Positions 16,101 to 25,443 of a stretch of DNA of 64,000 nt are shown piece after piece. This DNA is from Planomonospora parontospora (lineage in GTDB: Bacteria; Actinomycetota; Actinomycetes; Streptosporangiales; Streptosporangiaceae): contig BMQD01000009.1 in NCBI GenBank assembly GCA_014647935.1, positions 124,001 to 188,000 of the forward strand, in the 5' to 3' direction. The notes under the pieces are model-generated. The model searched no databases and had not been told where the DNA came from. It saw only the letters and a list, made by a program, of their open reading frames with translations. A program made the translations under genes and the position numbers. Every line of letters starts with the position of its first letter. Position 1 is the stretch's first letter.

Positions 16101-19100
16101 GCCTCGGACACGTCCGGGATCCCGGCCTCCGGCGCCTCCACCCACTCACGGGCGACCAGCTTGGCCGCGAGCGGGACCGGCACGGCGGTGGCCGGGACCC
16201 ACCGGACCCGCACGTCCTCCGGGGCACCGTCCGGACCGAGGTACCCGATCTCGACGGGCACCGGCACGCCCTGCTCCGCCCCCGCTCCGCCGCCCGCCCA
16301 ACCGTCCGGTGTCCCGGCCGGGCCACCACTCACCCCGCCGACCGCCCCACCGTCCGGTGTCCTGCCCGCCCCGCCGCCTGGTGTCCCGGCCCGTCCGCCG
16401 CCCGGTTCCTCCTCCGCCCGGCCGTGCAGCCGGGCGGCGAGCTCCGCCGGGCTCGGGACCGCTCCGGCCGGGGGCGCGTCGGTGACGATGGTCGCGGTGC
16501 CGTACCGGATCCAGGTCCCCGCGGCGTTCCTCGCGTCGATCTCCACCTCGCCGCACGGGGTGACGGTGGTGACGACCTCGGCGGGCAGCGGGAGCAGTCC
16601 TTCCAGGACGACGTCGGTCAGCTCGGCCCGGCCGCAGGCCTGCGCGGCCGCGGCCTGGGCGAGGGCGGCCACCGCGGCCAGCGGCAGCACCGGCAGGCCG
16701 TGGACCCGCCAGTGCGCGGGGTCCAGCCGCCAGGGGGCATCGGCGAGGTCGTCGACGGTCGCGGTCCACACGTGCCCGGCGGGACTCTCGACGTGCGTGC
16801 CGAGCAGCGGGTGCGCCCCCGGCGGGAGCGCGGCGCGCCGGGCGGGGGAGACCCAGTGCCGCTCGTGCCGCCACGCGGGCAGGGGCAGGTCGGTGACGGC
16901 GCCGTACGGGGCCAGCTCAGATGAGGGCAGCGCCACGGCCACGGCCGCCAGTTGGGCGGTGAACTCCTCGTCGTGCCCCCGGCGGAGCGAGTGCGTGACC
17001 ACGGTGCCCGCCGGGAGGGTGTCGCGCAGCGCCGCGGCCAGGACCGGGTGCGGGCCGATCTCGGTGAAGACGGTGTGCCCGTCCTCGGCGGCGGCCCGGA
17101 GGGCGGCCATCAGCCGGACCGGGCGGCGGACCCCGGCGGCCCAGTAGGCGGGCTCGAAGACGGGCACCTCACGGGGGTCGTCGAACACGGTCGAGTAGAA
17201 GGGGATGCCGGGCTTCCCCCCCTCGATCCCGGCGAGCTCCGCACGCAGCCTCGGCAGGAGCGGCTTGACCTGGGGCGAGTGCCCGGCGCCCTCCGCGGTC
17301 AGCAGCCGGGACAGCAGGCCCCGCGCCTCCACCTCGGCGGCGAAGGCCGCCACCCGGCCGGGATCCCCGGTGACGACGCACTGCCTCGGCGAGGAGTGGA
17401 CGGCGACGTGCAGATCGGCCGGGACCTCCTCGGCCGCCACCTCCAGCACGGCCATCGCGCCGCCGCCACCGAGGGTGCCCAGCAGCCGGGCCCGGCGGCA
17501 GACCACCCGGACCGCGTCCCGCAGGCCGATCCCGCCCGCGACCACCGCGGCGGCGATCTCGCCCATCGAGTGCCCGACCACCGCCGCGGGCCGTACGCCG
17601 TGGGAGTTCCACAGCCGGGCCAGCGCCACCTGCACCGCGAAGATCAGCGGCTGGGCGGTGGCCACTCCCCCGGGGTCGCGGCCCGCGGCGACGACCTCCC
17701 TGAGCGGGATGCCCGCCTCCTGGCGGAAGAGGGGGTCCAGCTCATCGATCACGCCGGCGAAGACGGGCTCCAGCGTGTACAGGCGCGCTCCCATCCCGGC
17801 CCACTGTGAGCCGTACCCGCCGAACACCCAGACGGGCCCCCGTCCACCGGCCGCAGTGCCCACCGCAGTGCCCACCGCAGTGCCCGCGGGCCGTCCCTCG
17901 TGTACGGCCCGCAGCCCGGCGGCCAGTTCCCGCGCGTCCCGGGCGACCACGGCGGCCCCGGCCCGGCCCCGCCCGGCGCGCCGGGCGAGCGTGCGGGCGA
18001 CGTCGTCCAGTCCGGCCGGGGCGCCGCCGATCCACTCGGCGAGCCGTCCGGCGTGTTCCCGTACCCGGTCGGCCGAGGCGTCCGTCAGCAGGAACACCCG
18101 CGCGCCCCGCGCCCCGGCCTCGGGCTCGGCTCCGGGCCCGCCTCCGGCCGCGGCTTCGGCCCCGGACCCGCGTCCGGCTTCGGGATCGGCTTCGGACGTG
18201 GCTTCGGGCACGGGCTCGGGTCCGGCTACGGACGGCACGGCGGGCTCGGTTCCGGTTTCGGCTCCGGGCGGAACGGCGGGCTCCCGGGGGGCGGCGTCGA
18301 GGACGACGTGGGCGTTGGTGCCGCCGAAGCCGAAGGAGGAGACACCCGCCCGCGGGCGTGCGCCCGGCCCGCCCGGCCAGGGGGTGGGGGCGGTGACGAC
18401 CTCCAGCCGGTCCCAGGGGATGTGCGGGTTGGGGCGGTGGAAGTGCGCGCTGGGCGGGACGACCCCGTGGTGCAGGGCGAGGACGGTCTTGATCAGGCCG
18501 GTGATCCCGGCGGCGGCCTCCAGGTGGCCGAGGTTGCTCTTGGCCGAACCGAGCAGGACCCGGTGCCCCGGCGGCAGGGCCGCGTCGATCGCCCGCGCCT
18601 CGATCGGGTCGCCGAGGAAGGTGCCGGTGCCGTGCGCCTCGATGTAGTCCGGCGGCTCCAGCCCCGCGTAGACCGCGCGCAGCAATTCCTCCTGGGCCTC
18701 GGGGTTGGGCGCGACCAGTCCGTTGGAGCGGCCGTCCTGGTTCACCGCCGTGGCGCGGACCACGGCCAGCACCCGGTCGCCGTCGCGCAGCGCGTCGGAC
18801 AGGCGTTTGAGCACCGCCACGCCGCAGCCCTCGGCCCGGACCATCCCGTCCGCCGCCGCGTCGAACGCCTTGCACCGGCCGTCGGGCGCGGTCCCGCCGC
18901 CCCGGTCGAACGCCATCGTGACCACCGGCGAGAGCAGCAGGTTCACCCCGGCCGCCAACGCCAGGTCGCTCTCCCCCTCCCGCAGGCTGCGCACGGCCAG
19001 GTCGACGGCCACCAGCGACGAGGAGCAGGCCGTGTCCACCGCGAGGCTGGGCCCGCGCAGGTCGAGCAGGTAGGAGAGCCGGTTCGCGGCGATGCTGGAC

Positions 19101-19825
19101 GCCGCCCCGGTCGCCGTCCAGGCGTCCACCCGGGAGACGTCCGCGGTGGTCAGGTAGGCGTACTCGTGGCCGGAGACGCCGGCGAACACCCCGGTACGGC
19201 TGCCGCGCAGCGAGCGCGGCGCGATCCCGGCGTGCTCCAGCGCCTCCCAGGCCGTCTCCAGCAGCAGCCGCTGCTGCGGGTCCATGGTCTCGGCCTCGCC
19301 GGGGACGATCCCGAAGAAGTCGGCGTCGAACCCGGCCACGTCGTCGAGGAAGCCGCCGTGCCTGGTGGTCCGGGCCAGCGCCTCGGCGGTGCGGGGGGAG
19401 CCGTCGTCGAACTCCTCCCACCGGCCCTCGGGGACCTCGCCGACCGCGTCGCCGCCCGCCAGGAGCAGCCGCCAGAGGTCGCCGGGCCCGCGGACGGAGC
19501 CGGGCAGGCGGCAGCCGAGGCCGACCACCGCCACCGGCTCGCCCGAGGCCGCCCGCCGTACGGCCTGCGAGACCGGGTCCGCCGTCCGCGCGGCGAGGCC
19601 CCGGGCGAGCCGGTCGATCGTGGGGTACTCCCAGACCAGCGTGGGGCCCAGCGCCCTGTCGAGCAGCGCCTCCAGCTCCCCCGCCACGGCGACCGCGTCA
19701 CGTGAGGACAGCCCGAACTCCTCCAGGGGACGGTCGGCGTCGACGTCGGCGAGGGGCAGCCGGCAGCGTGCGGCGATCCGCTCCGAGAGGAAGCGGCGGA
19801 TGTCGTCTTCACCGAGCAGGTCCAC
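13190..19825 (-). CDS. Type I polyketide synthase, ACP-KS-AT-(DH)-KR-ACP-TE
   Basis: About 2211 residues from GTG 19825 (AGGAG 7 bases upstream). In order: N-terminal ACP (FGLSSRDAV, Ser about 40); KS (DTACSSS Cys about 267, EAHGTGT, KSNLGH) to about 510; AT ([10 protein letters not shown] about 668, active GHSMGE Ser about 753, specificity motif GAGH about 846); a DH-like region about 1003-1130 with a shifted His ([11 protein letters not shown]) and no second-half Asp motif, running into a Gly/Thr-Pro repeat; structural and catalytic KR (GGYGGLG about 1538, B-type LDD, Tyr about 1679); ACP (GLDSL about 1835); a (GDA)10 linker; thioesterase (GWSFGG about 2021, GSHHLDLLD). An N-terminal ACP plus terminal ACP-TE recalls mycobacterial Pks13. 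No ER domain. Followed directly by ccr. Confidence 0.93.
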   Translation of the reverse strand: MDLLGEDDIRRFLSERIAARCRLPLADVDADRPLEEFGLSSRDAVAVAGELEALLDRALGPTLVWEYPTIDRLARGLAARTADPVSQAVRRAASGEPVAVVGLGCRLPGSVRGPGDLWRLLLAGGDAVGEVPEGRWEEFDDGSPRTAEALARTTRHGGFLDDVAGFDADFFGIVPGEAETMDPQQRLLLETAWEALEHAGIAPRSLRGSRTGVFAGVSGHEYAYLTTADVSRVDAWTATGAASSIAANRLSYLLDLRGPSLAVDTACSSSLVAVDLAVRSLREGESDLALAAGVNLLLSPVVTMAFDRGGGTAPDGRCKAFDAAADGMVRAEGCGVAVLKRLSDALRDGDRVLAVVRATAVNQDGRSNGLVAPNPEAQEELLRAVYAGLEPPDYIEAHGTGTFLGDPIEARAIDAALPPGHRVLLGSAKSNLGHLEAAAGITGLIKTVLALHHGVVPPSAHFHRPNPHIPWDRLEVVTAPTPWPGGPGARPRAGVSSFGFGGTNAHVVLDAAPREPAVPPGAETGTEPAVPSVAGPEPVPEATSEADPEAGRGSGAEAAAGGGPGAEPEAGARGARVFLLTDASADRVREHAGRLAEWIGGAPAGLDDVARTLARRAGRGRAGAAVVARDARELAAGLRAVHEGRPAGTAVGTAVGTAAGGRGPVWVFGGYGSQWAGMGARLYTLEPVFAGVIDELDPLFRQEAGIPLREVVAAGRDPGGVATAQPLIFAVQVALARLWNSHGVRPAAVVGHSMGEIAAAVVAGGIGLRDAVRVVCRRARLLGTLGGGGAMAVLEVAAEEVPADLHVAVHSSPRQCVVTGDPGRVAAFAAEVEARGLLSRLLTAEGAGHSPQVKPLLPRLRAELAGIEGGKPGIPFYSTVFDDPREVPVFEPAYWAAGVRRPVRLMAALRAAAEDGHTVFTEIGPHPVLAAALRDTLPAGTVVTHSLRRGHDEEFTAQLAAVAVALPSSELAPYGAVTDLPLPAWRHERHWVSPARRAALPPGAHPLLGTHVESPAGHVWTATVDDLADAPWRLDPAHWRVHGLPVLPLAAVAALAQAAAAQACGRAELTDVVLEGLLPLPAEVVTTVTPCGEVEIDARNAAGTWIRYGTATIVTDAPPAGAVPSPAELAARLHGRAEEEPGGGRAGTPGGGAGRTPDGGAVGGVSGGPAGTPDGWAGGGAGAEQGVPVPVEIGYLGPDGAPEDVRVRWVPATAVPVPLAAKLVAREWVEAPEAGIPDVSEADAGPARSCAGPARSWLLVAAEGDPRTGRLAAGLTGAGHTVHHAPLPLPLPLSLSLCPPRMRPAPPRPFRAPNLVPLQRPAPHPAGAVGPVPVVEGLEPVRVVEGTEPVRAAEEAGPAPGADEVVVLVPAGLDPAGAEGVVLAVTRLVRDLAGTGARLRLATERAQAVLPGERADPGAAALRGLVRVLAFEHPGLRACLVDADDPAALLTELTRGTSGASSTSGVPEAHAMSGMHDMSGIRNVSGMRGVSGGSDDEVAWRGGVRRAARLAALPLPAAPPPGTARPVVRRGESYLITGGYGGLGLVVARWLAERGAGRIVLGGRSGPGSSGIAAIEELRDLGTDVRLVIGDLAAPGTAGRMVDAAVAGGLRLRGVVHAAGVLDDRLVADVGAADLHRVWSAKVHGGLALHEATRGSGLDWWVAFSSAAALLGSPGQAAYAAANAWLDALCELRRAEGLPGTTVAWGTWAEVGGAGRAALPAVAPITPDEGVEALEALLARGVSAAGVVRLDAAAAVAAFPGIARMPYFAELAGTAGGFGEGAGTGSGRPGAEALEDLDPDAAVAAITARLTERTAAVLGFERDRLREGTVLTEAGLDSLAATRVRGAVELDFGVTLPAALLLNGATLGDLAAAVAAELGVRAPEPPAGLRRADPARHTGDAGDAGDAGDAGDAGDAGDAGDAGDAGDAEETARGVVRPLNLAARAHLAGETGTGTPLFLAHAAGGTTEVYARLVELLGPGTAVFGLERLDGRGVAERAERYAEEIRKVRPEGPYRLGGWSFGGVLAFETARRLGERDVELVAMIDSGLPDETGPGERTRITARRYADFAVYLHQTYGVPVELGYEELAVLDEDGQLALTEARVAASGVAGLLGEAILRHQVTSHADTRALEAYRPGVYTGRVILYRSTEPTPWAVHDVRYVHDGDPARGFGPYSPALEVVTVPGSHHLDLLDPPHVEVIAAHLAEHAGGQP
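14043..14132 (-). repeat. 9-bp tandem repeat x10 coding (Gly-Asp-Ala)10 in the PKS
   Basis: Ten perfect copies of GCGTCCCCG (plus strand) read as GDA repeats on the coding strand. They form the linker between the C-terminal ACP and the thioesterase. Perfect identity suggests recent slippage, and copy number probably varies between strains. Confidence 0.95.
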
Positions 19826-19860
19826 GGGGCGACTCCTGAGAACAGCCGAGGTGATCGGCC

Positions 19861-19937
19861 AACTTACCCAGGGGGTCGCCGGGAGGGATCCCTGGCGGAC
19901 CACAATCCACCAGGGCGTTTTGTCATGGGCGTGACAA
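19861..19937 (-). promoter_or_regulatory. PKS promoter with TTGTCA/TGACAA palindrome
   Basis: Minus-strand -10 box TAAGTT (19866-19861), 36-41 bases before the GTG start, with a poor -35. Centred about 65 bp further upstream is the palindrome TTGTCATGGGCGTGACAA (19920-19937; 6-base arms, 6-base spacer). The same arrangement occurs before the FAAL gene at 50537-50616. The site also lies in the region shared with the divergent esterase gene. Confidence 0.6.
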
Positions 19938-20038
19938 CGGGCCGGTACGGCGCCCGGGGTGCGGACGGGTTTGTCGCCGGAGCTCAAGCGGGCCCGGCGA
20001 TTCGTTGCGGACGCCCATATCGGCGCCCCGCCGCCCGA

Positions 20039-20060
20039 CCTAAGGTCGCCTCCCACGGCC
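20039..20060 (+). promoter_or_regulatory. Promoter/leader element of the first antigen-85-like gene
   Basis: CCTAAGGTCGCCT followed by N-CCACGGCC. It occurs again at 25392-25413, before the paralogous esterase, at the same distance from the start codon (51 versus 50 bases from TAAGGT to ATG). TAAGGT is a plausible -10 box, so the two genes appear to share a duplicated promoter and leader. Confidence 0.6.
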
Positions 20061-20091
20061 CTCACCGCTCCGGGCCGGTGGAGGAATGACG

Positions 20092-21402
20092 ATGCGCCCT
20101 GCCCGACGCGGACTCCCGATCCCCTCGATCCCGCTGTCCGTCCCGCCGGTCCCGCTGTCGGTCTCGCCGGTCCCGCTGTCGGTCCCGCTGTCGGTCGCGC
20201 TGGTGATCTCGCTGTCGGCCTCGCTGCTCCTCGGACCGCCGGCGACCGCGCACGCGGCGGCCCCGGCGGCGAAGCCGAGTGCCTCCGCCGAGCCGAGCCC
20301 GGACCCGAGCGCGTCCCCGCGCCCGTCCGCGGGACCGGCCTCCGCCGCGAAGGCGGGCCGGAGCCCGTCGGGGCCCTGGCCGGCGGCGCTGCGCGGCAGG
20401 GCGCGCGTGGTGAAGGAGCGCTGGTTCGGCCTGCGCATGGTCGACCTCACGGTCTCGTCCCCGGCGGTGAACGCCCGGCTCCCGGTCCGGGTGCTGGTCC
20501 CCAGCGGCTGGTCGAAGCGGGCCGGCCGCACCTGGCCGGTGCTCTACCTGCTGCACGGCGGCGCGGACGACTACACCTCCTGGACCCGGATGACCGACAT
20601 CGAGGAGATCACCGAGGACCTCGACGCGATCGTCGTGATGCCCGAGGCCGGGCGGGCCGGGAACTACAGCGACTGGCACAACGGCGGGAAGGGCGGCCCG
20701 CCCGGCTGGGAGACCTTCCACACCGGGGAACTGCGCCGCCTGCTGGAGAGCGGCTACCGGGCCGGGACCCGCCGCGCCGTCGCGGGCCTGTCCATGGGCG
20801 CCTACGGCGCGATGAAGTACGCCGCGCGCCACCCCGGCATGTTCCGCTTCGTCGGCGCCTACAGCGGGGTCATGTCCACCCGGCTGCCCGGCATCCCTGA
20901 TCTGATCATGAACGCCCAGGCCGCCGAGGGCGCGGATCCCAGGGCGCTGTGGGGCGACCCGGTCCGGAACCGGAACGTCTGGAAGGCCAACGACCCTGCG
21001 CACCTGGCCCGGAACCTGCGCGGGACGGGCATCTACATCTCCAGCGGCACGACCAGCCTCCCCGGCGAGCTGGACGCGCCCGGCACCCCCTGGTCGCCCG
21101 CCCACCTGAGCGAGCCGGTCTCCGCCTACACCACCAAGGACCTGGTCGCCAGGCTCCGCCGGTACGGGATCAAGCCCGTGGTCCACCTCTACAAGGACGG
21201 CACCCACAGCTGGCCGTACTGGGAGCGCGAGTTCACCCGCTCCTACCCGATGATCCTGACCGCCCTCGGCCTGTCCCGGGACGATCGGCCGTCCCCGCCC
21301 GGCGAGGACGACCCCGCCCCGATCTCGGAGCTCGCCTCCGCCGGCTCCCGATCCGGTTCACCCGAGGACGGCCCGGAGGAGACCGTCGCTCCGGGCTCGT
21401 GA
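20092..21402 (+). CDS. Secreted antigen-85-like esterase/acyltransferase, copy 1
   Basis: About 436 residues. ATG 20092 is preferred (GGAGG 7-8 bases upstream); the ATG at 20086 overlaps the ribosome site. A signal segment with LSVPP/LSVSP repeats (about 10-57) ends near AHAAA; a Pro/Ser/Ala linker follows to about 95. The alpha/beta-hydrolase core is of the esterase D/antigen 85 family: LYLLHGG, NYSDWHNGGK...WETFHTGEL (compare FYSDWY...WETFLTSELP in antigen 85), nucleophile GLSMGA (Ser about 234), catalytic His in GTHSWPYWEREF (about 372). Antigen 85 enzymes transfer acyl chains between trehalose esters or to the cell wall; whether this protein is a transferase or hydrolase is open. A close paralogue lies at 25444. 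Confidence 0.85.
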   Translation: MRPARRGLPIPSIPLSVPPVPLSVSPVPLSVPLSVALVISLSASLLLGPPATAHAAAPAAKPSASAEPSPDPSASPRPSAGPASAAKAGRSPSGPWPAALRGRARVVKERWFGLRMVDLTVSSPAVNARLPVRVLVPSGWSKRAGRTWPVLYLLHGGADDYTSWTRMTDIEEITEDLDAIVVMPEAGRAGNYSDWHNGGKGGPPGWETFHTGELRRLLESGYRAGTRRAVAGLSMGAYGAMKYAARHPGMFRFVGAYSGVMSTRLPGIPDLIMNAQAAEGADPRALWGDPVRNRNVWKANDPAHLARNLRGTGIYISSGTTSLPGELDAPGTPWSPAHLSEPVSAYTTKDLVARLRRYGIKPVVHLYKDGTHSWPYWEREFTRSYPMILTALGLSRDDRPSPPGEDDPAPISELASAGSRSGSPEDGPEETVAPGS

Positions 21403-21432
21403 CCCTCCGGCCGGAGGCGGGCGGCGCCGTCC

Positions 21433-21458
21433 GGGGTGACGCGGCGAACCGTCACCCC
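21433..21458. terminator. Hairpin between esterase 1 and the FtsX operon
   Basis: Perfect 9-base arms GGGGTGACG and CGTCACCCC (21433-21441, 21450-21458) around an 8-base loop, between convergent genes. Confidence 0.6.
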
Positions 21459-21494
21459 GCTCCTGTGGTGGTCGCGAGCAACCCGGGACCCGGG

Positions 21495-23984
21495 TCACGG
21501 GAGCCGGCGGACGAGGGGCGGCCCGGTCCGGGTGATCAGCGCCGCCATCGTCGCCAGAACGGGCGGTCCCACCACCACGGCGATCACGAACGGCCAGGGT
21601 ATGGCGATCGTGGCGGGATCTCCGACGCCGTGCGTCGTCATCGGCCGGCTCAGCGCCGCGCCCGTCACCGTTCCCGCGGCCAGCCCCACCAGCGCGCCGA
21701 GCCCGGAGACGTAGAGGGCCTGGCCGGCCACGACCATCCGCAACGTCCCCGACGGTGCGCCGATGGCCGCCATCGCCGCCCGCTCAGGCCGCATGTCGGC
21801 GGCCGCCAGACGGGTGACGGCCAGCGTGCCGCCGACGACGAGAATGAGAGCGCCACCGAGCCAGCCCCACAGGTCCGGGTCGGGCATGTTGCGGTAGCCC
21901 TCCTCGGAGGCGACCGTCACGCGGGGGGTCACCTTGTGCAGATCGCGCCACAGCGTCGAGTCGGCCGGCAGCCGGTGCATGGCGTAGAGCTGACGCTCCG
22001 CCGTCGAGAAGCCGGCCTGTTCGACCAGGGCACGCGGCAGCAGGGCCCCGCCCTGGTGCTCGTCGGCGGGTGCGGCCGGCACCGCCGGCACTTCGATCCT
22101 GCGCGCGGGACCGGACGTGGAGCTCGCCCGCAGCGCCAGCCTGCCGTTCCGCACCGCGGCCGCGTCGAACACCACGGCCTTGCCGCTCGCCAGCGCCGCG
22201 GCCGCCTGCGGATCATGGCGCCCCTGCAGGAGCCTGAGCAGATCCTGGTCTCCGACGGCCACCGTACGGCGCGTCCGTGTCCCGTTCCATCGCACCGTGT
22301 ACCGCAGCGCGTAACGGCGGCCCTGTGCGTCCTTCACCTGATGGCCGGCGGCCAGCGGCACGCCCGGCAACCGGCGGCCCGTCTCGGCGCGAATCCGGCT
22401 CCAGGTCGCGTCGCTCATACTGCCGCCCCAGATCGCCAGCATGCCGGTCGGCCGCGCCGAGGTGTAGGCGTTGCGCCGGTCCGTGGATTCGCTATGGGCG
22501 CCGATGCCCATCGCCACGACCGTGGCCGTAACCGCCATGACGGCCGCCACGGCGCTCACCGTCCGGGATCGGTGACGGACCGCGTCACGGACGGACATCC
22601 GCAGCGGAAGCCGCAACCGCGTGGCCACCCGTCCCGTGAAGTGGACCAGCCATGGCGTCAACGCCACCAGCCCGATCATGACCAGCACCGCGGAGGCCCA
22701 CACCCACACCGGACCCGCCTGGCGCCGCGCCACCACGGTCGCCCCCAGCCCGGCCAGCACCAGCGCGGTCCCCGCCAGGGGCCGGCCCGGCCGATCTGCC
22801 ACCGGGGAAGCTCGGCCGGCCAGCACGGTCGCGGTGTCCTGCCGGGCCGCTTGCACGGCAGGCACCAGCGCCGCCACGATCCCGGCGGTCAGGCCCAGCG
22901 CGGCAACACCCAGAACCTGCGGCCACGGCACCTCCGGCGGGCCGACCTGCCCTCCCCAGCGCGCCGCGAACGGGGCGCCCAGCACTCCGGCCCCGATACC
23001 CAGCACCGTCGCCACGAAAGTGGCCGTACCGCCGAGGATCAGTCCGTCGGCCAGCACGATCGTCCGCAGGTGCCCGGCCGAACCACCCTGAGCCGCGATC
23101 CCGGCGAGTTCCCGGCGCCGTCTCCTGAGCCCGACCGCGAAGGCGGGCCCGGCCAGCAGCACGGTCTCCAGCACCACCATGACGGCCATGGTGCCGAGCC
23201 CGACCGTGTGCTGGACATCCCGGACCGGGGCGCGTGACGGGTCCGGGACGGCGGCGCGGGAGCTGACGTACAGGCCGGCCCTGTTCAGCGCGGGCACGTC
23301 GGCCCAGGACACGGGCTTCGCGGTGTCGGCGAGCCAGCCGGGGCCGTACTCGCCGGGGGACCAGAAGCCGTCCAGGGGCGCCAGCGGCAGGTCCGGACCC
23401 ACGACCTCGCGGAGAGAGGGGCGGTGCGGGTGCTCGACCACGCCCACCACCGTCAGCGGCGCCGCGCCGGACGGACGCAGGAGGTCTCCGGGGTGCAGGC
23501 CGAGTGCGGGCGTCACCGCGACCTCGCGGGCGGCGGGAAACCTGCCCTCGCTCAATGTCCGCATCCCCCTGGTGAGGGGATCGCGCAGGTCGAGCTCCAA
23601 CGCGTCGACCCGGTCGGCGCCCAGCCGGAGCACGCCGGTGCTGAAGGGGACCAACCGGGTGCCCGGCCCGAGCAGGGCCGCCGCCTCGGCGGCGCCGAGC
23701 TCGGGACCGGCCGCTCCGTCGCCGTCGCCCGTGGTCCAGCTCCCCCCGTTCGGTTGCTGCCGGATCACCGTGCCCTCGGGTATCCGGACGAGGCGGGCGT
23801 CGGCCAAGCCGAACTCGGCCACCAGCCCTTCCCTCGGCGTGACGCTCATGGTCTCGGTGAGGGTGAGGACCCCCGTGATCACCAGGACGGGCAGGCCGAT
23901 CATCACCATGATGAGTGCGCTTCGCCCCCGGGAACGCCACGCGTTCCGGCGGGCGAGGCGCAGCGCGGCCGGTACGACGCTCAT
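21495..23984 (-). CDS. FtsX/MacB-like ABC transporter permease
   Basis: 829 residues. An N-terminal helix (ALIMVMIGLPVLVITGVLTLT), a large extracytoplasmic domain (about 45-255), three helices in the middle (AVMVVLETVLLAGPAFAVGL; TFVATVLGIGAGVLGAPFA; VLGVAALGLTAGIVAALVPA), two more at about 425-470, a second extracytoplasmic domain, then three C-terminal helices: the duplicated FtsX topology of large actinobacterial exporters. It works with the ATPase encoded upstream (TGATG overlap at 23984-23986). The operon is PadR-ATPase-permease. These systems usually move lipids, peptides or antibiotics outwards, but the substrate is unknown. Confidence 0.85.
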   Translation of the reverse strand: MSVVPAALRLARRNAWRSRGRSALIMVMIGLPVLVITGVLTLTETMSVTPREGLVAEFGLADARLVRIPEGTVIRQQPNGGSWTTGDGDGAAGPELGAAEAAALLGPGTRLVPFSTGVLRLGADRVDALELDLRDPLTRGMRTLSEGRFPAAREVAVTPALGLHPGDLLRPSGAAPLTVVGVVEHPHRPSLREVVGPDLPLAPLDGFWSPGEYGPGWLADTAKPVSWADVPALNRAGLYVSSRAAVPDPSRAPVRDVQHTVGLGTMAVMVVLETVLLAGPAFAVGLRRRRRELAGIAAQGGSAGHLRTIVLADGLILGGTATFVATVLGIGAGVLGAPFAARWGGQVGPPEVPWPQVLGVAALGLTAGIVAALVPAVQAARQDTATVLAGRASPVADRPGRPLAGTALVLAGLGATVVARRQAGPVWVWASAVLVMIGLVALTPWLVHFTGRVATRLRLPLRMSVRDAVRHRSRTVSAVAAVMAVTATVVAMGIGAHSESTDRRNAYTSARPTGMLAIWGGSMSDATWSRIRAETGRRLPGVPLAAGHQVKDAQGRRYALRYTVRWNGTRTRRTVAVGDQDLLRLLQGRHDPQAAAALASGKAVVFDAAAVRNGRLALRASSTSGPARRIEVPAVPAAPADEHQGGALLPRALVEQAGFSTAERQLYAMHRLPADSTLWRDLHKVTPRVTVASEEGYRNMPDPDLWGWLGGALILVVGGTLAVTRLAAADMRPERAAMAAIGAPSGTLRMVVAGQALYVSGLGALVGLAAGTVTGAALSRPMTTHGVGDPATIAIPWPFVIAVVVGPPVLATMAALITRTGPPLVRRLP

Positions 23985-24685
23985 CAGGCGCTCCTCACCG
24001 ACGTGGTGTCCGTGGTGTCCGTGGTGTCCGCGATCATCCCGTCGCGGAGGAACACCACACGATCGGCCCAGGCGGCGTAGCGCGGCTCGTGGGTGACCAG
24101 CAGGACCGTCACGCCCGCGTCACAGCGGGCCCGCAACGTCTGCAGGATCTCGTCGCCGGTACGCGTGTCGAGCGCGCCGGTCGGTTCGTCGGCCAGCAGC
24201 AGGCGCCGATCGCCGACCAGGGCGCGGGCGATCGCGACCCGCTGGCGCTGTCCACCGGACAGCTCCTCGGGGAAGCGGTCGGCCAGGTCCGCCCCATCGA
24301 CCTCCGCCAGCACGGCCATGGCCTCCTGCCGGGCCAGGCGTGACCGCACACCGTCGAGCTCACGCGGCAGCATCACGTTCTCCACCGCCGTCAGCGACGT
24401 GATCAGGTTGAGGTCCTGGAAGACGTAGCCGACACTGCGGCGCCGCAGTGCCGCCAGGTCGCGCACCGCGGCCAGGTCCCGCCCGCCGATGTGCACCGTC
24501 CCCGACGTGGGCCGGTCGAGCCCTCCCGCGAGGTTGAGCAGGGTCGACTTGCCGGACCCGGACGGACCCATGACCGCGACCAGCTCTCCCTCGCCGATCT
24601 CGAGGCTCACACCCTTCAGAGCGTGTACGGCCGTCGCCCCTTCACCATGGATCCTGGCCACCTCGGCCAGCCGTACGAACGTCAT
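23984..24685 (-). CDS. ABC transporter ATP-binding protein (LolD/MacB type)
   Basis: 233 residues: Walker A GPSGSGKST (about 40), Q-loop FQDLNLI, signature LSGGQRQRVAIARAL, Walker B LLLADEPTGALD, switch His in THEPRY. The C-terminus ends in a small DTTDTTDTT repeat, coded by three TGTCCGTGG-type units at about 24003-24029. ATG 24685 overlaps the PadR stop by ATGA, and the stop overlaps the permease start, so all three genes are coupled. It powers the FtsX-like permease. Confidence 0.9.
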   Translation of the reverse strand: MTFVRLAEVARIHGEGATAVHALKGVSLEIGEGELVAVMGPSGSGKSTLLNLAGGLDRPTSGTVHIGGRDLAAVRDLAALRRRSVGYVFQDLNLITSLTAVENVMLPRELDGVRSRLARQEAMAVLAEVDGADLADRFPEELSGGQRQRVAIARALVGDRRLLLADEPTGALDTRTGDEILQTLRARCDAGVTVLLVTHEPRYAAWADRVVFLRDGMIADTTDTTDTTSVRSA

Positions 24686-25191
24686 CTCTCCTCCTTGAGG
24701 ACGGCCTCGCAGTGGTCCAGCCACCGTTGCTCGGCTTCGGCTTGGAAGATCATGGAATCGAGCACGAGCCGTCGGGCCGTGTCTTCCGCGGCGGCCCGTT
24801 TGGCCACGGTCAGCTGCTGGAGGGCTTGCATGGTCGCCGTCCGCTGCCGGTGGACGACCTCGGCGACGTTCACCTCCTTGGCCGCGACGGCCATGGCCAG
24901 CTTGATGACCAGCTCGTCCCGCGGCCGGTCGGACTGGACGACGGGGGTGCCGAACCATCGTGCCGTCTCCTCCCGGCCGGCCGCGGTGATCGTGTAGACG
25001 ACCCGTCCCTGCTCGTCCGACTCTTCCTGCTCGACCAGGCCGTCGCGCTCCAAGCGGGAGAGCGTCGTGTAGACCTGGCCGATGTTGAGCGGCCAGATCG
25101 CCCCTGTCGACGCCTCGAACTCGGCCCGCAGCTGGTAGCCGTGCCGGGGGCCTCCGCTGAGCAGAGCAAGCAATCCGTGCCTGACTGGCAT
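24682..25191 (-). CDS. PadR-family transcriptional regulator
   Basis: 169 residues with the PadR winged helix (MPVRHGLLALLSGGPRHGYQLRAEFEASTGAIWPLNIGQVYTTLSRLERDGLVEQEESDEQGRVVYTITAAGREE) and a C-terminal helical dimerisation part. It is the first gene of the ATPase-permease operon and almost certainly represses it: a near-perfect palindrome begins 3 bp upstream of its ATG and covers the likely -10. There is no Shine-Dalgarno, so a leaderless transcript is likely. PadR repressors of this kind are released by drug-like or lipid ligands. Confidence 0.9.
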   Translation of the reverse strand: MPVRHGLLALLSGGPRHGYQLRAEFEASTGAIWPLNIGQVYTTLSRLERDGLVEQEESDEQGRVVYTITAAGREETARWFGTPVVQSDRPRDELVIKLAMAVAAKEVNVAEVVHRQRTATMQALQQLTVAKRAAAEDTARRLVLDSMIFQAEAEQRWLDHCEAVLKEER

Positions 25192-25193
25192 AA

Positions 25194-25217
25194 ATACTAA
25201 GTATGCATACTCAGTAT
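25194..25217 (-). promoter_or_regulatory. PadR operator overlapping the -10 of its own operon
   Basis: A 24-bp palindrome with 11 of 12 base pairs matched (half-site ATACTAAGTATG / CATACTCAGTAT). TAGTAT, 6 bases before the padR ATG on the minus strand, can act as -10 box and implies leaderless transcription. Bound repressor would block the promoter. Confidence 0.78.
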
Positions 25218-25391
25218 GCGATCCTCAAGGGGTTCGCCGCGGATGCAAGGTCGGTACCGATCCCGCCTCGGCTCCGCGGATCGAGCGGATTCGCCCACGC
25301 CCCGCCCGCGAGATGCGGCGAATTCATCCGCGGGGCACAACGGCCGCCGCCGTTTCGCGCCGGACGGGTGTGGCGACCGCTCGGTCACCGG

Positions 25392-25413
25392 CCTAAGGTC
25401 GCCTGCCACGGCC
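25392..25413 (+). promoter_or_regulatory. Promoter/leader element of the second antigen-85-like gene
   Basis: CCTAAGGTCGCCT then G-CCACGGCC, matching 20039-20060 except at one base, at the same distance from the start codon. Confidence 0.6.
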
Positions 25414-25443
25414 TCCGTATCCGGCCGGACGGAAGGGACGACC

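Noticed and set aside
19826-20065. N-terminal 80-residue extension of the PKS
   Set aside because: It runs through the promoter and the shared palindrome, has no similarity, and GTG 19825 has a proper ribosome site.
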